DNA from: Tubulanus polymorphus
Lineage: Eukaryota > Nemertea > Palaeonemertea > Tubulaniformes > Tubulanidae
Direction: 5' to 3'
Length of the DNA: 64,000 nt
NCBI RefSeq assembly: GCF_964204645.1
Contig: NC_134025.1
Span: 27,682,001 to 27,746,000, forward strand
Of this stretch, positions 13,593 to 25,265 are shown piece by piece. Made by a program: the position numbers and the translations under genes. Every line of letters begins with the position of its first letter. Within the stretch, counting starts at the first letter, position 1. The notes below the pieces were generated by a model that worked only from the letters and a program-made list of their open reading frames with translations, made no database searches and had not been told where the DNA came from.

Positions 13593-14768
13593 TCATTCAA
13601 GATCCATATAGTCTATCGGTTCCTCCCTAATGTCATCATCAAAACAATCGTCGAGAGAGTCTGGATGAGGGGGAGTTCTATTCGGTTGAGGACATGATGG
13701 TCGGTCTGGGAGATGTTGTTCCTCTTCGTGTATCAATGGAGGTAGATGGTGTCCAGCCGTCATTCGGCGGGTTAAAGGCACTAACTTATTTCCCGTATTC
13801 ACCATTCTCGTATTTCTCGTGTTTAGATTCATTCGATGTCGATTTGAATTTGATCCGTATTTTCGCGACATGGACGGTGACTGATCCGCGTCATTCGAAT
13901 TGTTCGTACCGAATTTTCGAGAAGTTGGCGGTGATTCGGCTGGGTCCATTGGGAACTTTCGTGAGAGACTCGGAGAATCAGTATTTTCGCCGAACCGTTT
14001 TCGAGAAAGAGACGGAGAGTCACAGTTTTCTAAATATCCAAGTTTGCGAGGGAATTTCGGCGATTCCTTTGCCTCAAATTTATGAGACATTTTTGGCGAG
14101 CTGCGAATACTAGCGGGAGGACTCGGAGTCCTCCGTTTCAAATCTTTGTTGTTTATCCGTGAAAGTTCAATGTCTTCATCAGATTCCGGAGAAGGTGCGG
14201 ATAGATCGGCGTATCGTTTACCGTCGCCGAAATTCTTCTCTTCAGAATTAACACACGTAAACGGAACATCCAAACCTTTATCGCGAGGAGACTCGCCAAT
14301 ACCGGGTAAAGGCTGCTTCCGACGCAATCTAAGATCTGTAGTCTCTCTTTGAAGACCTTGTCGATCTCTCAAAATCTGCATGAATTGTTCCACATCGCGA
14401 CCGGGCTGCTTTTTAGCGCGTTTCCTCTCGTGTCTATTAGTTTGCTGCATATTGAAACGACTATTTTCCCGCATTATTCCCATGTTTAATAAACTTTCTT
14501 CGCGTTTTAGAGGCAAATGTATTCGACTACCCTCACGATTTAACGGACCCAAATTCAATTTACTATTTTCTCGATTGAGATACAAGCGGCTGTTCTCGCG
14601 ATGTAAATATAATTTGCTTTTTTCTCGATTTAGCCATAGTCGACTATTTTCTCTGCCTATTCCACGCGGTGCATCCCCTGGATCCATACTCTGTGATTGG
14701 TAATGGCTATTGTCCCCGTACCCATTACTATAATCCGATCCTATTTGATTATCGCTCCTCCCAGGCAT
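13593..14768 (-). CDS. Disordered repeat-module protein, function unknown
   Basis: A 391-aa single-exon coding region. A good acceptor (TATTTTTAG) at about 14906 suggests a 5' UTR intron just upstream of the ATG at 14768. Residues 39-107 hold seven tandem units of the pattern R-E-x-S-[RKL]-[LIF]-x-[LM] (RENSRLWL, REKSKLYL, RENSRLYL and so on), spaced 9-11 residues. Residues 113-150 are basic (RHERKRAKKQPGRD, then LRDRQGLQRETTDLRLRRK). Residues 235-304 hold about five units of SP-x-x-SRK-[FY]-G (SPSLSRKFP, SPPTSRKFG, SPSMSRKYG). The C-terminus is acidic and ends EEPIDYMDLE. The first module matches basophilic-kinase sites (RxxS), the second proline-directed sites (SP). No globular domain, signal peptide or membrane segment is visible. 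I do not recognise the family; a scaffold or cytoskeletal regulator is only a guess. Confidence 0.8.
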   Translation of the reverse strand: MPGRSDNQIGSDYSNGYGDNSHYQSQSMDPGDAPRGIGRENSRLWLNREKSKLYLHRENSRLYLNRENSKLNLGPLNREGSRIHLPLKREESLLNMGIMRENSRFNMQQTNRHERKRAKKQPGRDVEQFMQILRDRQGLQRETTDLRLRRKQPLPGIGESPRDKGLDVPFTCVNSEEKNFGDGKRYADLSAPSPESDEDIELSRINNKDLKRRTPSPPASIRSSPKMSHKFEAKESPKFPRKLGYLENCDSPSLSRKRFGENTDSPSLSRKFPMDPAESPPTSRKFGTNNSNDADQSPSMSRKYGSNSNRHRMNLNTRNTRMVNTGNKLVPLTRRMTAGHHLPPLIHEEEQHLPDRPSCPQPNRTPPHPDSLDDCFDDDIREEPIDYMDLE

Positions 14769-17700
14769 GGATACCTACAGTTCCTGGTCACACCCTCTCT
14801 GTCGTGACAACTGCACTGCTTTCATAGGTCGATTCTCTTTTTTCAATTTCCGCTCGTTGCTTCCCTGGAGACGGTCGTTGTGCAAACAACCAAGCTAGAA
14901 TTCACCTAAAAATAAAATAGAACACTGCATCATAAATAAAACTAACAACCGACGCCACATTGGGAAATCAATTTTACCACATCTAAAAAAAGTATCAAAA
15001 TCGTCAACACGCACGTATACATACATATACATATACTTCAAAAATATCAAACAGGAATAACTTTACGAATAATCTGTTCACAACTTGACGTAAAATAAGC
15101 TTTAAATGAAAATCTAGAATCAGATACAAAATAAGAAGTGATCTCAAATCGAAAATAGATCAAGGTTTTTAGAAAATTACCGCGACCAAAAATTACACAC
15201 CAAACTATGTCATGTATTGTACGTTCGTGACGTTTTCTCATTAAGCGATGAAGTAAATGCTTTGACATTTGAGACGAATATTGAGCAAGTCACTTTGAGT
15301 TCTAATGTTTGTGTACGCACTTCCCAATATTTGCGCTGTTTAGGTAAATTAGCTGAGTAAACAAGTTGGCAGAGCTGGCTAAATGATAAACAGTTCCCAG
15401 ATTACGCGACTTCACTGCTTCTGACATTTTCGCGCTGTATTGTTCGACTGAAGGCGAAAATATCGGATAGTTAGCACCACCACCGAAGTGCGATGACACA
15501 TGCCACAATTTAGACCACTATCACCTCTATCTCTTTAATTAGCAGTGTAATTTTCACTTCCAACCTGACCATTCACGATGTTATACGAACAAAATATAAG
15601 AATGACTTGTATATCCATTACACTAATAGAAAACTGAAATATTGAAGCCGTAGGCGAAAGAACGTCGTCGACCGATCTTGCTATGGTTACATTTCAAAAC
15701 CCCCGAGATATTTTACAGCTTTCACATTGACAATCCAAATAAAAATAATTCAAACGTATACGCATTCAGAAACTGAATCCTTGAAATATGAATATTGCGT
15801 CCAACGAATATATCGATCCTTTCAAAAACACATGAAAATGCCCTATTTGCGACCTGTGAAATGTGTATTTAACAGAATGTCAACAAAGGGACGATTTGCC
15901 CTTTTTTCAATGCAAACTATCAAATTACCAGTTTTTTTCTATACATCTTAAAAAATGACATTTTGAACTTGGTGAACAAAGTTCACAGGCAGAGTTTCTC
16001 AAGGGCGATAAATATCGAAAGGTTTTCCGAGAATTGTTTGCGTGAATAAATGTACTATGATAAACTACAAATTAGTTATGCTTATTCAATACGGCTGTGG
16101 AGTTTAGTTTATTACGTTATAACTGGAAATGAAATTATTCGCAGTAAGAATGATGACTTTCTACTTTCGGTTCCCATAGACTAGAAAAGAAGAATGGAAA
16201 GAAGACCCAGATATGAATGAACACGGGAATGTATATCAGATGGGTAATTTGGCAGTTTTAATAGCCGCCCATTGCTCGAACATTATCCTTTCTTGAACTC
16301 TTTTTTCTTTGAAAGAATTTTCACTGACAAGCTTCAAAAACCTTTTTACGTCGATTCAGTTGACATAATAAACTACGTTTTAATACACGGCTGCGTGCAT
16401 GCGCAGTGGTTTCCACAAAAGAGTTATTCGGATAATTATTCAGGAGCCACAATACTTGCTTTTACTATCATGACGACTCGAATTGTGTGTTCGAATGAAT
16501 GTTTTGACTTTGAATTTATAAGCAACAACCTTTAGTCCGTGCGAAGCAGACCGGTCTTAAATCATCAAATACCTTTTATACGTGTCAAGCTGATTTTTTT
16601 CGCACCGTTTTGCACATTTCCAACACGCAAATTCGTGACAAATATTATTGTACAGACAGTAATGTTCAGGACCAGGCCCGTGCCGAGTGGGGGTTTGGGA
16701 ACCCCCTAACATTTTCAAAGTGCCCTTCAAAGTCAATTTTTCGAAATTTGAATACAATTTTCATCTTTTTTATCATTTTGGGAAATGAAAAGCAATCCAT
16801 TCTCAAATTATCTATCCAGGTACCCGGGCACTTCATATTTAAGGTCTGTCCTTTTTCTATAGGGAAATGCCCGTTTTCACGTCGAAAAAGTGCCATATTT
16901 CTTGAAATAGAACTGCCCCTCGGCAAAGCTCGGCACGGGCCCGAGGACAGCGAAATAACCTGAGAAATCACATAACGCGTATCGACTCAGAAAAGTATAT
17001 TAAATCATTGACCAAATCGAATATCAACTGGTTCAGCTGAAAAACATTCGGCCCATATCAATTCACGACTTTGTTTATAAATTGATTGTAAAAACCAACA
17101 TCTCTGATCGATATCAATAACTCTGTAGCTACTGCATAGATAAATAGTAGAACATACCTGTATATATTTACCAAAATCAAACGAACACGTCCACGTATAC
17201 CATAAATATGAGTGAATCCATTTCTTTTTATCCGTATTTGAATCCAATTTATTGAACAATACGTTGAATTCGCCATATTTTTGTATCATAACGGTATTTT
17301 TAGACGGAATTTTCTGACTCTTTGGAAGTAAACACTAAAATATACTCCTGCGCTATTGATAATATTTGGAGTTCAACTGTCTATCATTTTACCGAGAAGT
17401 GACGGCCAGGAATATTTGTTGATTAATACGAAACCTGTTCATTAGATTAGAGACTCACTGGAAATCTATTTCAGTATTTACTCATACTTATTTACACCAG
17501 TAGCGTGTTGTCCATTTACCTAATACGATCTCAATTACCACTACAATACATCAAAGTGATAGAACATCACAAGTCAATAATCAAACGGAAATCTTATTTA
17601 CAGAAATGATAGCAAATTTGACTTTTGATCTAATAGAAAGATGAGCTCTAGGTTGTTCTTTTGAAATAAGATACGATAAAAGTTTTAATCGAAATGGTGT

Positions 17701-20700
17701 TGTTCAATATGTGATAGCCCAGCCTACGCGGCCACCATGAATAAGTTTAGGCCACTTTCAGTTACTTAACAGTGATGGAGCGTAGTTTGAAGAGGTTGAT
17801 CAATTTTATTTCTATGGTTCCAGACGGTATTTGTTATAAACAATGATTAGTTATATCATTTTCATAGCTGTGACGTCATACGCAGACGTTTTATAGCGTT
17901 TTATTGACAGGTTGATGAGTTATGGGTAATTCATATTCCAAGGAGCACTCTCGCGTATTTTCAACACGTCTGGGTGAAGTTTATTGCCTTGTATTTCATA
18001 TAATATTTTTCTCATGGGATTTGTCTCCAGGCTTGAAGCCATAAAGTATGCATTTACCTTATCGTACCAAAACTAAAACCTGTATTTTTTCGACTCAACT
18101 CATTCCATATCCCCCTCAAAAAAAAACAATTGTGTCGATCAATTTGAATACTTTGCAGCCCATGTTCAGGCCCTGCTTTGATCGACATCATTTCGAAAGC
18201 TATATACTTGACTAGTTTACATTTTTCATACGTTTCACGTCGATACTGAAATATTCATGTTCACCCTCTCACCACTGAACAAATACTAATTACCTCATAA
18301 AATACGTGAATTGATGGTATTGAAGCTTCGATGAAATTGAAACCGAATCAGAGAAGCAGTTTTTAGGTAAGGCTTGTGACTCACATTATTGCAAATGATC
18401 ATAATGACATGATTTTAGTTCACTTATTTTCAATCATATTTTCAAAGAATATTTCATTGGCTGTTCCTCCGATGGATAATATATATCATTAGTTTCCTAA
18501 TTGGTTATACCTAATAATTGGATCTGGTTCTAGTATATAGCACAGGTCGAAACAACCCGTATTTTTGACACGTCTGTAAATAACGTCAACAACATTAATC
18601 TAGCAACCAAAAATTCGTTACAAAAATTCTAATTTATTTTCTATTCTGTGGTGATTGTTATTCATTGATTATCCACCTACGCCAATTTGCTGCAGGTCGA
18701 TATTGAATCTAATCCTTCTTTTCTATCGATACGTTCTAACCTTATTTATAGCAACCGTAGTTGGTTTGGAAAAAGCTGTCAAGAGATTAAGCCACATATC
18801 GACTGAAGGTCGCTCTGGGTGCAGATTTATTGATGGATTAATCGTGTTTTTTTAAAGCAAAGCAACAGAACTAGAACACCATGATTCCCATGATTTTGCC
18901 ACAAAGAAACGTGTACACATATGTATGATATATTTTGAAGCATAGCCTGCAATGCGCATGATCCGTTTGTAATTATGAATTATTAATGTTCTTTCGAAAA
19001 ATATCGACCGTAAAAAACAAGAAATATTACAACATCAGATTCAAAAGTTTCACATTTCCCACACGGGTTGTCAGTATTTTTCATGTTTATATTGGAAACG
19101 ACGAATATTATATCGAAAGATACGGAATCACATCAACATTCTATGCAGACGATGTTAGTCTGGTGTAACGCATTAAGCAGATGCGGACTGGGACCTAGGC
19201 AATATCGGTTGACAACGTCAGGCTTGATGATGAACAAACCTACTAAAACCCTAGCATTGTGTTTTAATCATACAAAATTACAATATCTCGTTATGAAATT
19301 AGTGATATATCATAGGGGCCATATCATATACTAATGCCATAAAATGCTTTATTTTTACGAGTACTACTTACTTTCCGTTACCAATGACGAGCTGTTGTGT
19401 TGGAAATAGCGGCGGCGTCCATAAAGCAGCAACGCAAACACGAATCTCGTACTCGAGCAAGTCTCGCTGCCTACACGTCTCCGATCTATATCAACGATTT
19501 TCAGTACCGGCGCTCGTCGCTACAATGGAATCCATTAAAGACCCTCTGGGTCTGATTTCTTTATTTAATTTTTGGCTTTAAGAAGACGACCCACTTTCAT
19601 TTAAACTCGCTAGCTGTCACTGATATATTGAATTCTTCGGGCCGTTTGTGACAGCTATTCATATACACCAGGTTTAAAAAACAGCCTAGCGCTACTTTCC
19701 TTACAAACAACCATGTACATAGAGCCAAACGCTTTCATTCTCACACTTTCTCCAATTTCTATTTATTTCTTGTGCCTATAATCAGGTGTCTGCATTTTAC
19801 ATAGTTGAGAAGTTTAGAAATATACGCATGTACACTTTCTCCAAGAGCTCTAACAGGAAAAACATAGGGATGTAACGTATGCATCTCTTTTTTCATGAAC
19901 TTTTGAATCAATGTATAAGAATGCGTAATGTACGTAAATATGTTTGATAGATTTTGTTCTCGGTTTCATGAGGAATTCGGAATAAATAAACAAGATAAAT
20001 ATAAACGTTTCTCACAATCAATAACATAGAAGAAACAGGCTTCACGACAAAAGAGTCGCTTTTAAGTAAACATATCCAGAGTAGTCGATGACACGTTTTT
20101 TCAGCTCGGTAATTTATGCGTTAATTAAATTTCCATTAAACCTCGAGACGAACTCGAATTAACGGGCGCTCTCCTGAGAATCGAGAATTTTCTCATGAGT
20201 GTTATACAAATGCATATTTCTTTTAAATCGCTATTTTGAATAAAACAAAAATATGCGGGATCATTCCGAAGTGTTCTTGTCACGAAATATTGGAATTTCG
20301 AAATATGAGAAAAACTTTACCCGAGTTGCCACCAAATATGGCAATCATTAGCAAGAAATCAAGAGTTACGTACAGGAAATCTTTTAGCGATTTCTAGAGC
20401 CTAATTTAAGAATCGTCATAATTTCTTTCTAACCAGACGAATTATTCTTTATTTTATGAAATGATTATAATTGACCCACACAAAAATGCACTTCATATTT
20501 ATCGGTCTAGCAGAGTACTTGATTCGAGAAAGCCTATCTATGTCTGACTACTTCTGGACGGCGATAGTGATTGAAAGGTCATTTCAAGGTGATATATTTA
20601 TCATTTAAAGGAAATAACAGTTATTGAAAGATAAAATGAAATATCTATTCGTTCTTCACCTAATTCAAAGTGCTTTTCGATAAACTTTATACAACGACTC

Positions 20701-21195
20701 ATATTGGAAATAATACACAAGAACATCCTTGCGAGAAGTTACTTAAATCTAACTATTAAGAGCCGTCTTCAAATTAGGTACAACCTGTATTGGTAGAAAC
20801 ACGGATTTATGACAATATCTTAAAATCACTTTGCACCTTCTATCAAAAGGGCTTCTATCCAGAAAATGTGCGAAAATATAATAAGTCGGTTTGTAGAATA
20901 TAGGGTCACAATAAGTCAGAGAACTGTTGTTACAAACAATTATACAAGATAATTTTTTAGATCAAAGTTCAATGATTATGCTTATTTGTACCGGATATTT
21001 TTCCAGAATTTTTACTGCGCCAGACTATATTCTAAATTGGCAGACGACCACATAATCTTTCATTTCATTAGCATCTGTCGGATAAGGTAGGATATCCGTG
21101 AACGGGAAACTAAACTTCTCCAGTTTAGTTCAATTACTGGTAATAGTAATCAAAGCGATAAGGTTTGATGAGTTTTGATGATATTTCAGTGCGAA
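14769..21195. other. Gene-poor intergenic region, 6.4 kb
   Basis: Begins with the probable 5' UTR exon of the repeat-module gene (to about 14906). I recognise no other gene. It contains the inverted-repeat element at 16675-16941 and a perfect CRE palindrome TGACGTCA at 17871-17878. Short open frames such as 15302-15508 (minus) and 19384-19581 (plus) carry no recognisable motif. Confidence 0.5.
16675..16941. mobile_element. MITE-like element with 13-bp terminal inverted repeats
   Basis: The ends GGCCCGTGCCGAG (16675-16687) and CTCGGCACGGGCC (16929-16941) are perfect inverted repeats, 267 bp outer to outer. Just inside the left end is a hairpin GGGGGTT-TGGG-AACCCCC (16689-16706). The ends are much more GC-rich than the surroundings and no transposase is encoded. 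This is the shape of a non-autonomous DNA transposon; I cannot see a clear target-site duplication. Confidence 0.6.
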
Positions 21196-22020
21196 ATGAA
21201 GTTTTTGCTCGGTTTTCTTATGCTGGTCGGTGTGCAAGGATGGATGTTTCAGACGAATGATGAACAACAAGCCGTCAAACGTAAGATATCTAGTATACAC
21301 CTTTTTTGAAATATTCAAAATTCACGGGAAAATGATTTTCTAAAATTACGATTCCCTACTATTAATTTTCAGCTGTTGATGATTCTTGTCTAGCGAAAGC
21401 TGACGCTCTAAACTGCGATTTTTGGGATTGTTTTGAAGAGCGACACCCATGCAGTGGATTTATCATCAATAGGGCCAAGTCGAATTGTCTTACAGTCGAT
21501 CGAAACCGACCACGATTCGACGACAGGGTAAAGGACATCTCGATGCAATAAATCACATGCTGTGCTCCTATTATTACACAGTTTTTCTTAATATTATAGG
21601 GGAAGGAATTCTTGGTGTCAAGTCGTCGGTGTCTAATGCAGTCATTCAAAGGATTATATCTAGCAGATCATTTGAGCTGTAGTAATTTATCTAGTTACGG
21701 TTACAAACGAATCGGCGATTGCTCGTTAGAAGCGACTCCCAGTATCTGTGACGTGTACTGGCCAAATAAAGACCATTTCACACAAGGATTCGATTTTAAT
21801 CTGACGTAAGTTGATTTCAAATTGTTCATTAGCAAATCTGGGATCTGGGATCTACATCATGTTCAAAATTGAGTTTATCTTTTCCTTCATTGTAATATCT
21901 ATATATCGTTTGTCATATTCCAGTGTACTGAGACATATTGCTAAGATGTTTATGAAGTGTGGCCGATCCGCCGCAGCACGAGCGATTCAACATTTCACAT
22001 CAAAAGTTGGTTTGTCGTAA
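21196..22020 (+). CDS. Stanniocalcin-like secreted protein, copy A
   Basis: Four exons (21196-21280, 21373-21527, 21600-21805, 21924-22020) with GT-AG borders give 180 aa. Residues 1-15 form a signal peptide (MKFLLGFLMLVGVQG). The mature chain follows the stanniocalcin layout: an early C...NC-x-FWDC-x-E...C block, then FDDRGKEFLVSSRRCL (compare the family pattern F-D-x-x-G-K-x-F...S-x-x-C), then CSLEA...ICDVYWPNKDHF, and a last helix with RHIAKMFMKCG. Stanniocalcins are secreted glycoprotein hormones linked in vertebrates to calcium and phosphate balance; the role in this animal is inferred. The chain is shorter than the roughly 250 aa of vertebrate members. Exons 2 and 3 (155 and 206 nt) match copy B in length exactly, so the pair arose by tandem duplication. 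Confidence 0.78.
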
Positions 22021-22365
22021 TAAATCAAACAAATTTTTTTTCTGCGTCTGTAAAATTTTTAATATTGTCTCACTACTCGTGATAAAGAAATATATTCTAG
22101 TAATAACAAATACGGTAATTCGTTCAGCGTTAGATGTAAGGCAAACAACTTCCTTTTCCAAGAACTGCGGAGTGATAAGTATCACATCTTTATCTGTGCC
22201 AAAAACAGAACGAGAGCGCGGTCAAAAGGTTTCGTAAACAACTGAAAAACCAATACGAAGTGCGCAATAAATGACCTTTATCGCAGGCTATTGTTATCGG
22301 AAGGAACTTCATTTCAGTTCGTGATTTTGATATACGAACTGATATAATCTCGATCGAGCATCGAT
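22021..22365. other. Short intergenic gap between the stanniocalcin-like copies
   Basis: 345 bp between the stop of copy A and the ATG of copy B, so it must hold the 3' end of A and the promoter of B. No repeat or other gene is visible. Confidence 0.5.
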
Positions 22366-23193
22366 ATGTCGCATTTTGGAGTTTTATTTTTGTGTTTTAT
22401 TTCGGTGGTTTTTGTCACAACCGTGAATGGGACGCCACGGTTGATGCCACATACCCGTAAGTATAATCACCTATACTTTGCTTACGATGTCATTAATATG
22501 AATTCTAGTATAAGTATCGAGATCCAGGTTCATAATTTTCTTTCAGCCCTCAACCAAACATGCGTGCAATTAGGTGCAAACTACAAATGCGAGTTTTGGG
22601 ACTGCTTAGAAAGACGATTTCCATGTCATCAATTCGTTTTCAAACGTGCAATGGGCGATTGTAAGATGTTCGATCTTAAACGATTCATGTTTAATGAAGG
22701 GGTACGTGTGTTGTTTAAATCGACGTTAATCTCGAGATAAATGATGGAAGCCATGGCGCAAAATAAATGGGGCGCTGATTTTTTTCATTTTCAGGGAAAG
22801 CAATTTCTGGATGCGAGTCGTAAATGTTTAATGGATCAGTTTCATGAGATCTACCGGCGAAGTGACGTCAGTTGTGATGAAGTTTCTGAATTTGGGTACA
22901 ACACAATCAGTCACTGTTCGTTGGTATCGAGGCCGAACATCTGTCAGGTTTTCTGGCCGAACAGACATCATTTCACCCAAGGATTTCAAGTAGATTTCCA
23001 GTGAGTTGATCAATATTGACCGTGCTTCTGTTAACTGAATAAATATTGAAACAAACATGATAGTCAGCACGTATTTTGAAATTGCAGGGAAATGCAAAGG
23101 ATTATGAGAGTTTTTATGAAATGTGGAAGTGTGACCTCTTTACAGGCTATCGGCCATCTGATGTCAACACTTGGTTCCAGCGTCAGATCTTAG
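22366..23193 (+). CDS. Stanniocalcin-like secreted protein, copy B
   Basis: Four exons (22366-22456, 22547-22701, 22795-23000, 23088-23193) give 185 aa with signal peptide MSHFGVLFLCFISVVFVTTVNG. It keeps the same framework as copy A: C...YKCEFWDCLERRFPC, GKQFLDASRKCLM, CSLVSRPNICQVFWPNRHHF and MRVFMKCGS. The strongest identity between the copies is around the motif [VI]C-x-V-[YF]-W-P-N-[KR]-x-HFTQGF. AATAAA follows at 23200. The ends outside the cysteine core differ, so the two have diverged and are likely separate ligands rather than a very recent duplicate. Which vertebrate stanniocalcin they match best cannot be told from reading. Confidence 0.78.
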
Positions 23194-23320
23194 TTATGAA
23201 ATAAATAAAGAGTACTTCAATAAATTTGCACTTTTTTCAAAAACCTCGACCTTGAAAGACTTCTTTTCTCCAGGCTTGCCACGTCGTCATTTTAAATAAT
23301 ACAGATAAGATTTCTTAGAT

Positions 23321-23443
23321 AGACTGGATCTAAGATTTCGATCAGTCAGTCGGCATCATCGATTTGTGAATCATGGAATTACGATTACCTCTGCTGCTGT
23401 TACTTTCCTTTGGAAGAAGTACGAAATTATTCTTATCGATACA
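23321..23443 (+). pseudogene. Broken duplicate of GFM2 exon 2
   Basis: Positions 23375-23443 match GFM2 exon 2 (27853-27921) with about 7 differences in 69 bases, and 23321-23374 match the end of GFM2 intron 1 (27724-27770). The two parts are joined directly, so 82 bp of the source, including the splice acceptor and the first 56 bases of the exon, are missing. The copied frame runs [12 protein letters not shown] and then hits a stop soon after the homology ends. Without an acceptor it cannot splice as the original does. Because intron sequence is included, this is a DNA-level duplication and not a retrocopy. Confidence 0.85.
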
Positions 23444-24239
23444 ATATCATAGAGCAATTCTCAGCGGATATATGTCATATGTCACACAGTTTACCCACTA
23501 GGCGAATAAGGATCGGCGTAATACATGGCAGACTGTGTTCAGGTGTTCAAAAGTTGGTTAGAGTTAACCAGTGCGGAGCCCGGGTCTATCTGCTAATCCG
23601 ACCAAAGGTTTTGCAACGTTAATCAGTGCGGGTTCGATTCAATATAATATGATCAAATCTAAGTCAGCAGTCTCTGTGAAAGTTTGGAGCACGTGGTAAG
23701 GCCAGATTTTAATATATTGTGGAGAATTTTGTTGCTGTGATCGATAGATTCATCTAAAGAGAAGATCTGTACTGTAAATCTGTAATTATATCGTTGCTTA
23801 GACTCATTATAATCAGACGATTCGACTTTCCAGATGAAATCACGCACGAGCGAGTCAATTAAATAATGACAAATTGTCACCAATCTCTTCATTTCTACTG
23901 GGAGGACTATCAGCTGTAGCCGTTTTCTTCGGCCTTGAAGGTTACTTGAAACAAAACTGCCAACGGGCCCAGTGTAAGTGCTGTCAGTCAGTCGTATTGG
24001 TTTTGCCGTTGATATAATCGAAGTAAAAGCTTGTCCTCGGCAGACCAGTTGGTGGGATTATTTTTTGGGTTGAAAAAGAGAAGTAGATTGCAAGAATAAA
24101 ACACAGGGCTTGGTTTCATAATAGTGGAAGAGAAGTAATACCTGGGAATATTTTGAAATTTGTCATTTATAACCATGGTTTCTCATTGTTACTATGGTGG
24201 TTTTCACCCAGATTGAGGATTTGGGATAACTTTGATACT

Positions 24240-24485
24240 CAGTCTGTGAAACTGGGCTCAGGAGTTTCATAAAAAGGTTTAACTCTTAAATCGATTTAAT
24301 TTCTTCATTAATTCAGTTTATCTTAAAACAATTTAGGCCTCGAGCAATCCAGGGTGCAGTTTCACGAAAAAGTTTAAGGCTTAAACGGTTAAGTCTGAAT
24401 TGTTGTCCTCATTGAAGAAATGAAGTAACCAATGGTAATTACACCAAGAATTTGAGTGTAACTTTTTTGTGAAACTGGGCCCAGG
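24240..24485. repeat. Inverted-repeat element with GAAACTGGG-type ends
   Basis: The core element is 24349-24485. Its left end CCAGGGTGCAGTTTCACGAA and right end, read on the other strand, CCTGGGCCCAGTTTCACAAA match over about 26 bp with four mismatches. A second partial copy of both ends lies immediately to the left (TGAAACTGGGCTCAGG near 24246, then GTTTCATAAAAAGGTTTAA near 24265). No coding capacity; most likely a MITE with an adjacent fragment. Confidence 0.6.
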
Positions 24486-24514
24486 ATTTGCTAAAAATAT
24501 TAAACTTAACTAAG

Positions 24515-24730
24515 GCTAAACAAAATTGATACCTTGTTTCTCCGCTCTGCTGAGAAAAGTTGACCCGGCCGGTCGCCTATCTACCCTGTACATTACTATT
24601 TTTAAAATCGAGATCAATTTTACCATAACAGACCCGGCCGCTATTAAATGAACTGTTTACAAATTTTATCATATTTTACAAAAAATGACCCGGACGCTGC
24701 GGAGAAACAAGGTATCATTTTTGTTTAGTC
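24515..24730. mobile_element. MITE-like element with about 31-bp inverted ends
   Basis: The left end GATACCTTGTTTCTCCGC (24528-24545) and the right end GCGGAGAAACAAGGTATC (24699-24716) are perfect inverted repeats. The match extends outward through CTAAACAAAA with one mismatch. Inside are three copies of GACCCGG[CA]CG, near 24562, 24631 and 24687. The element is 216 bp and non-coding, as expected for a non-autonomous DNA transposon. Confidence 0.7.
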
Positions 24731-25229
24731 TAAACGAATGACACATTTTAAAATCAATCATATTTATTCTCATACAACAATTATACAAAATGCCAGGAGT
24801 GCTCGAAGAATCAAGCTTAATTTTTGCTCCTCAAAAACATGGACTTTCAAAAACAACTAGTCCAACCACCATAGGCGTATAAACTATAAACGAGAGTTTA
24901 GACACCTATTATTAGGTTATTTGTTTTGTTCATTACAATAACTGAGTTGATAGAATGCTTTGTATAACAACAGAAAAGATCTCGGGTTTTCGCTATACTT
25001 AGGGAAGGTTGTTTGATGAATGAAGAACCTTGTTGATAAATATTCGAAAAAATGCCTTTTCATGTAAATAGCGTATTAATTTGTTGTTTGTTTGTATCTA
25101 TTTTTTACATTATCTATTTATTTGTGTGCTTGCATTTTGTATAATTTACTATTTATTATTATTTATTGGTTTTTTAAATTAATCTAATTTTTATTAATTC
25201 ATGTACTTGTAGTTTGTATTATGTATTAT

Positions 25230-25265
25230 CAAAAATTCATAAAGACTAGTCTTTATGAATTTTTG
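25230..25265. repeat. 36-bp perfect palindrome
   Basis: The half sequence CAAAAATTCATAAAGACT is followed directly by its exact reverse complement, with ACTAGT at the centre and no spacer. The match stops sharply on both sides. It lies in AT-rich non-coding DNA. It could be a collapsed foldback transposon or a very short cruciform-forming site. Confidence 0.9.

Noticed and set aside
13694-14703. Several plus-strand frames opposite the repeat-module protein
   Set aside because: They are reverse-strand shadows created by the repeats of the minus-strand gene.
18760-18855. TTTATTGATGGATT stretch giving RFIDGLIVFF, similar to the left-edge peptide FIDGLIDF
   Set aside because: Only about 14 bases match and the surrounding peptide does not align, so chance is likely.
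23500-23640. tRNA-like GCGGGTTCGATTC sequence
   Set aside because: It resembles a T-arm, but I could not fold a full cloverleaf with a matching acceptor stem and D-arm. A decayed tRNA-derived SINE is possible but not supported.
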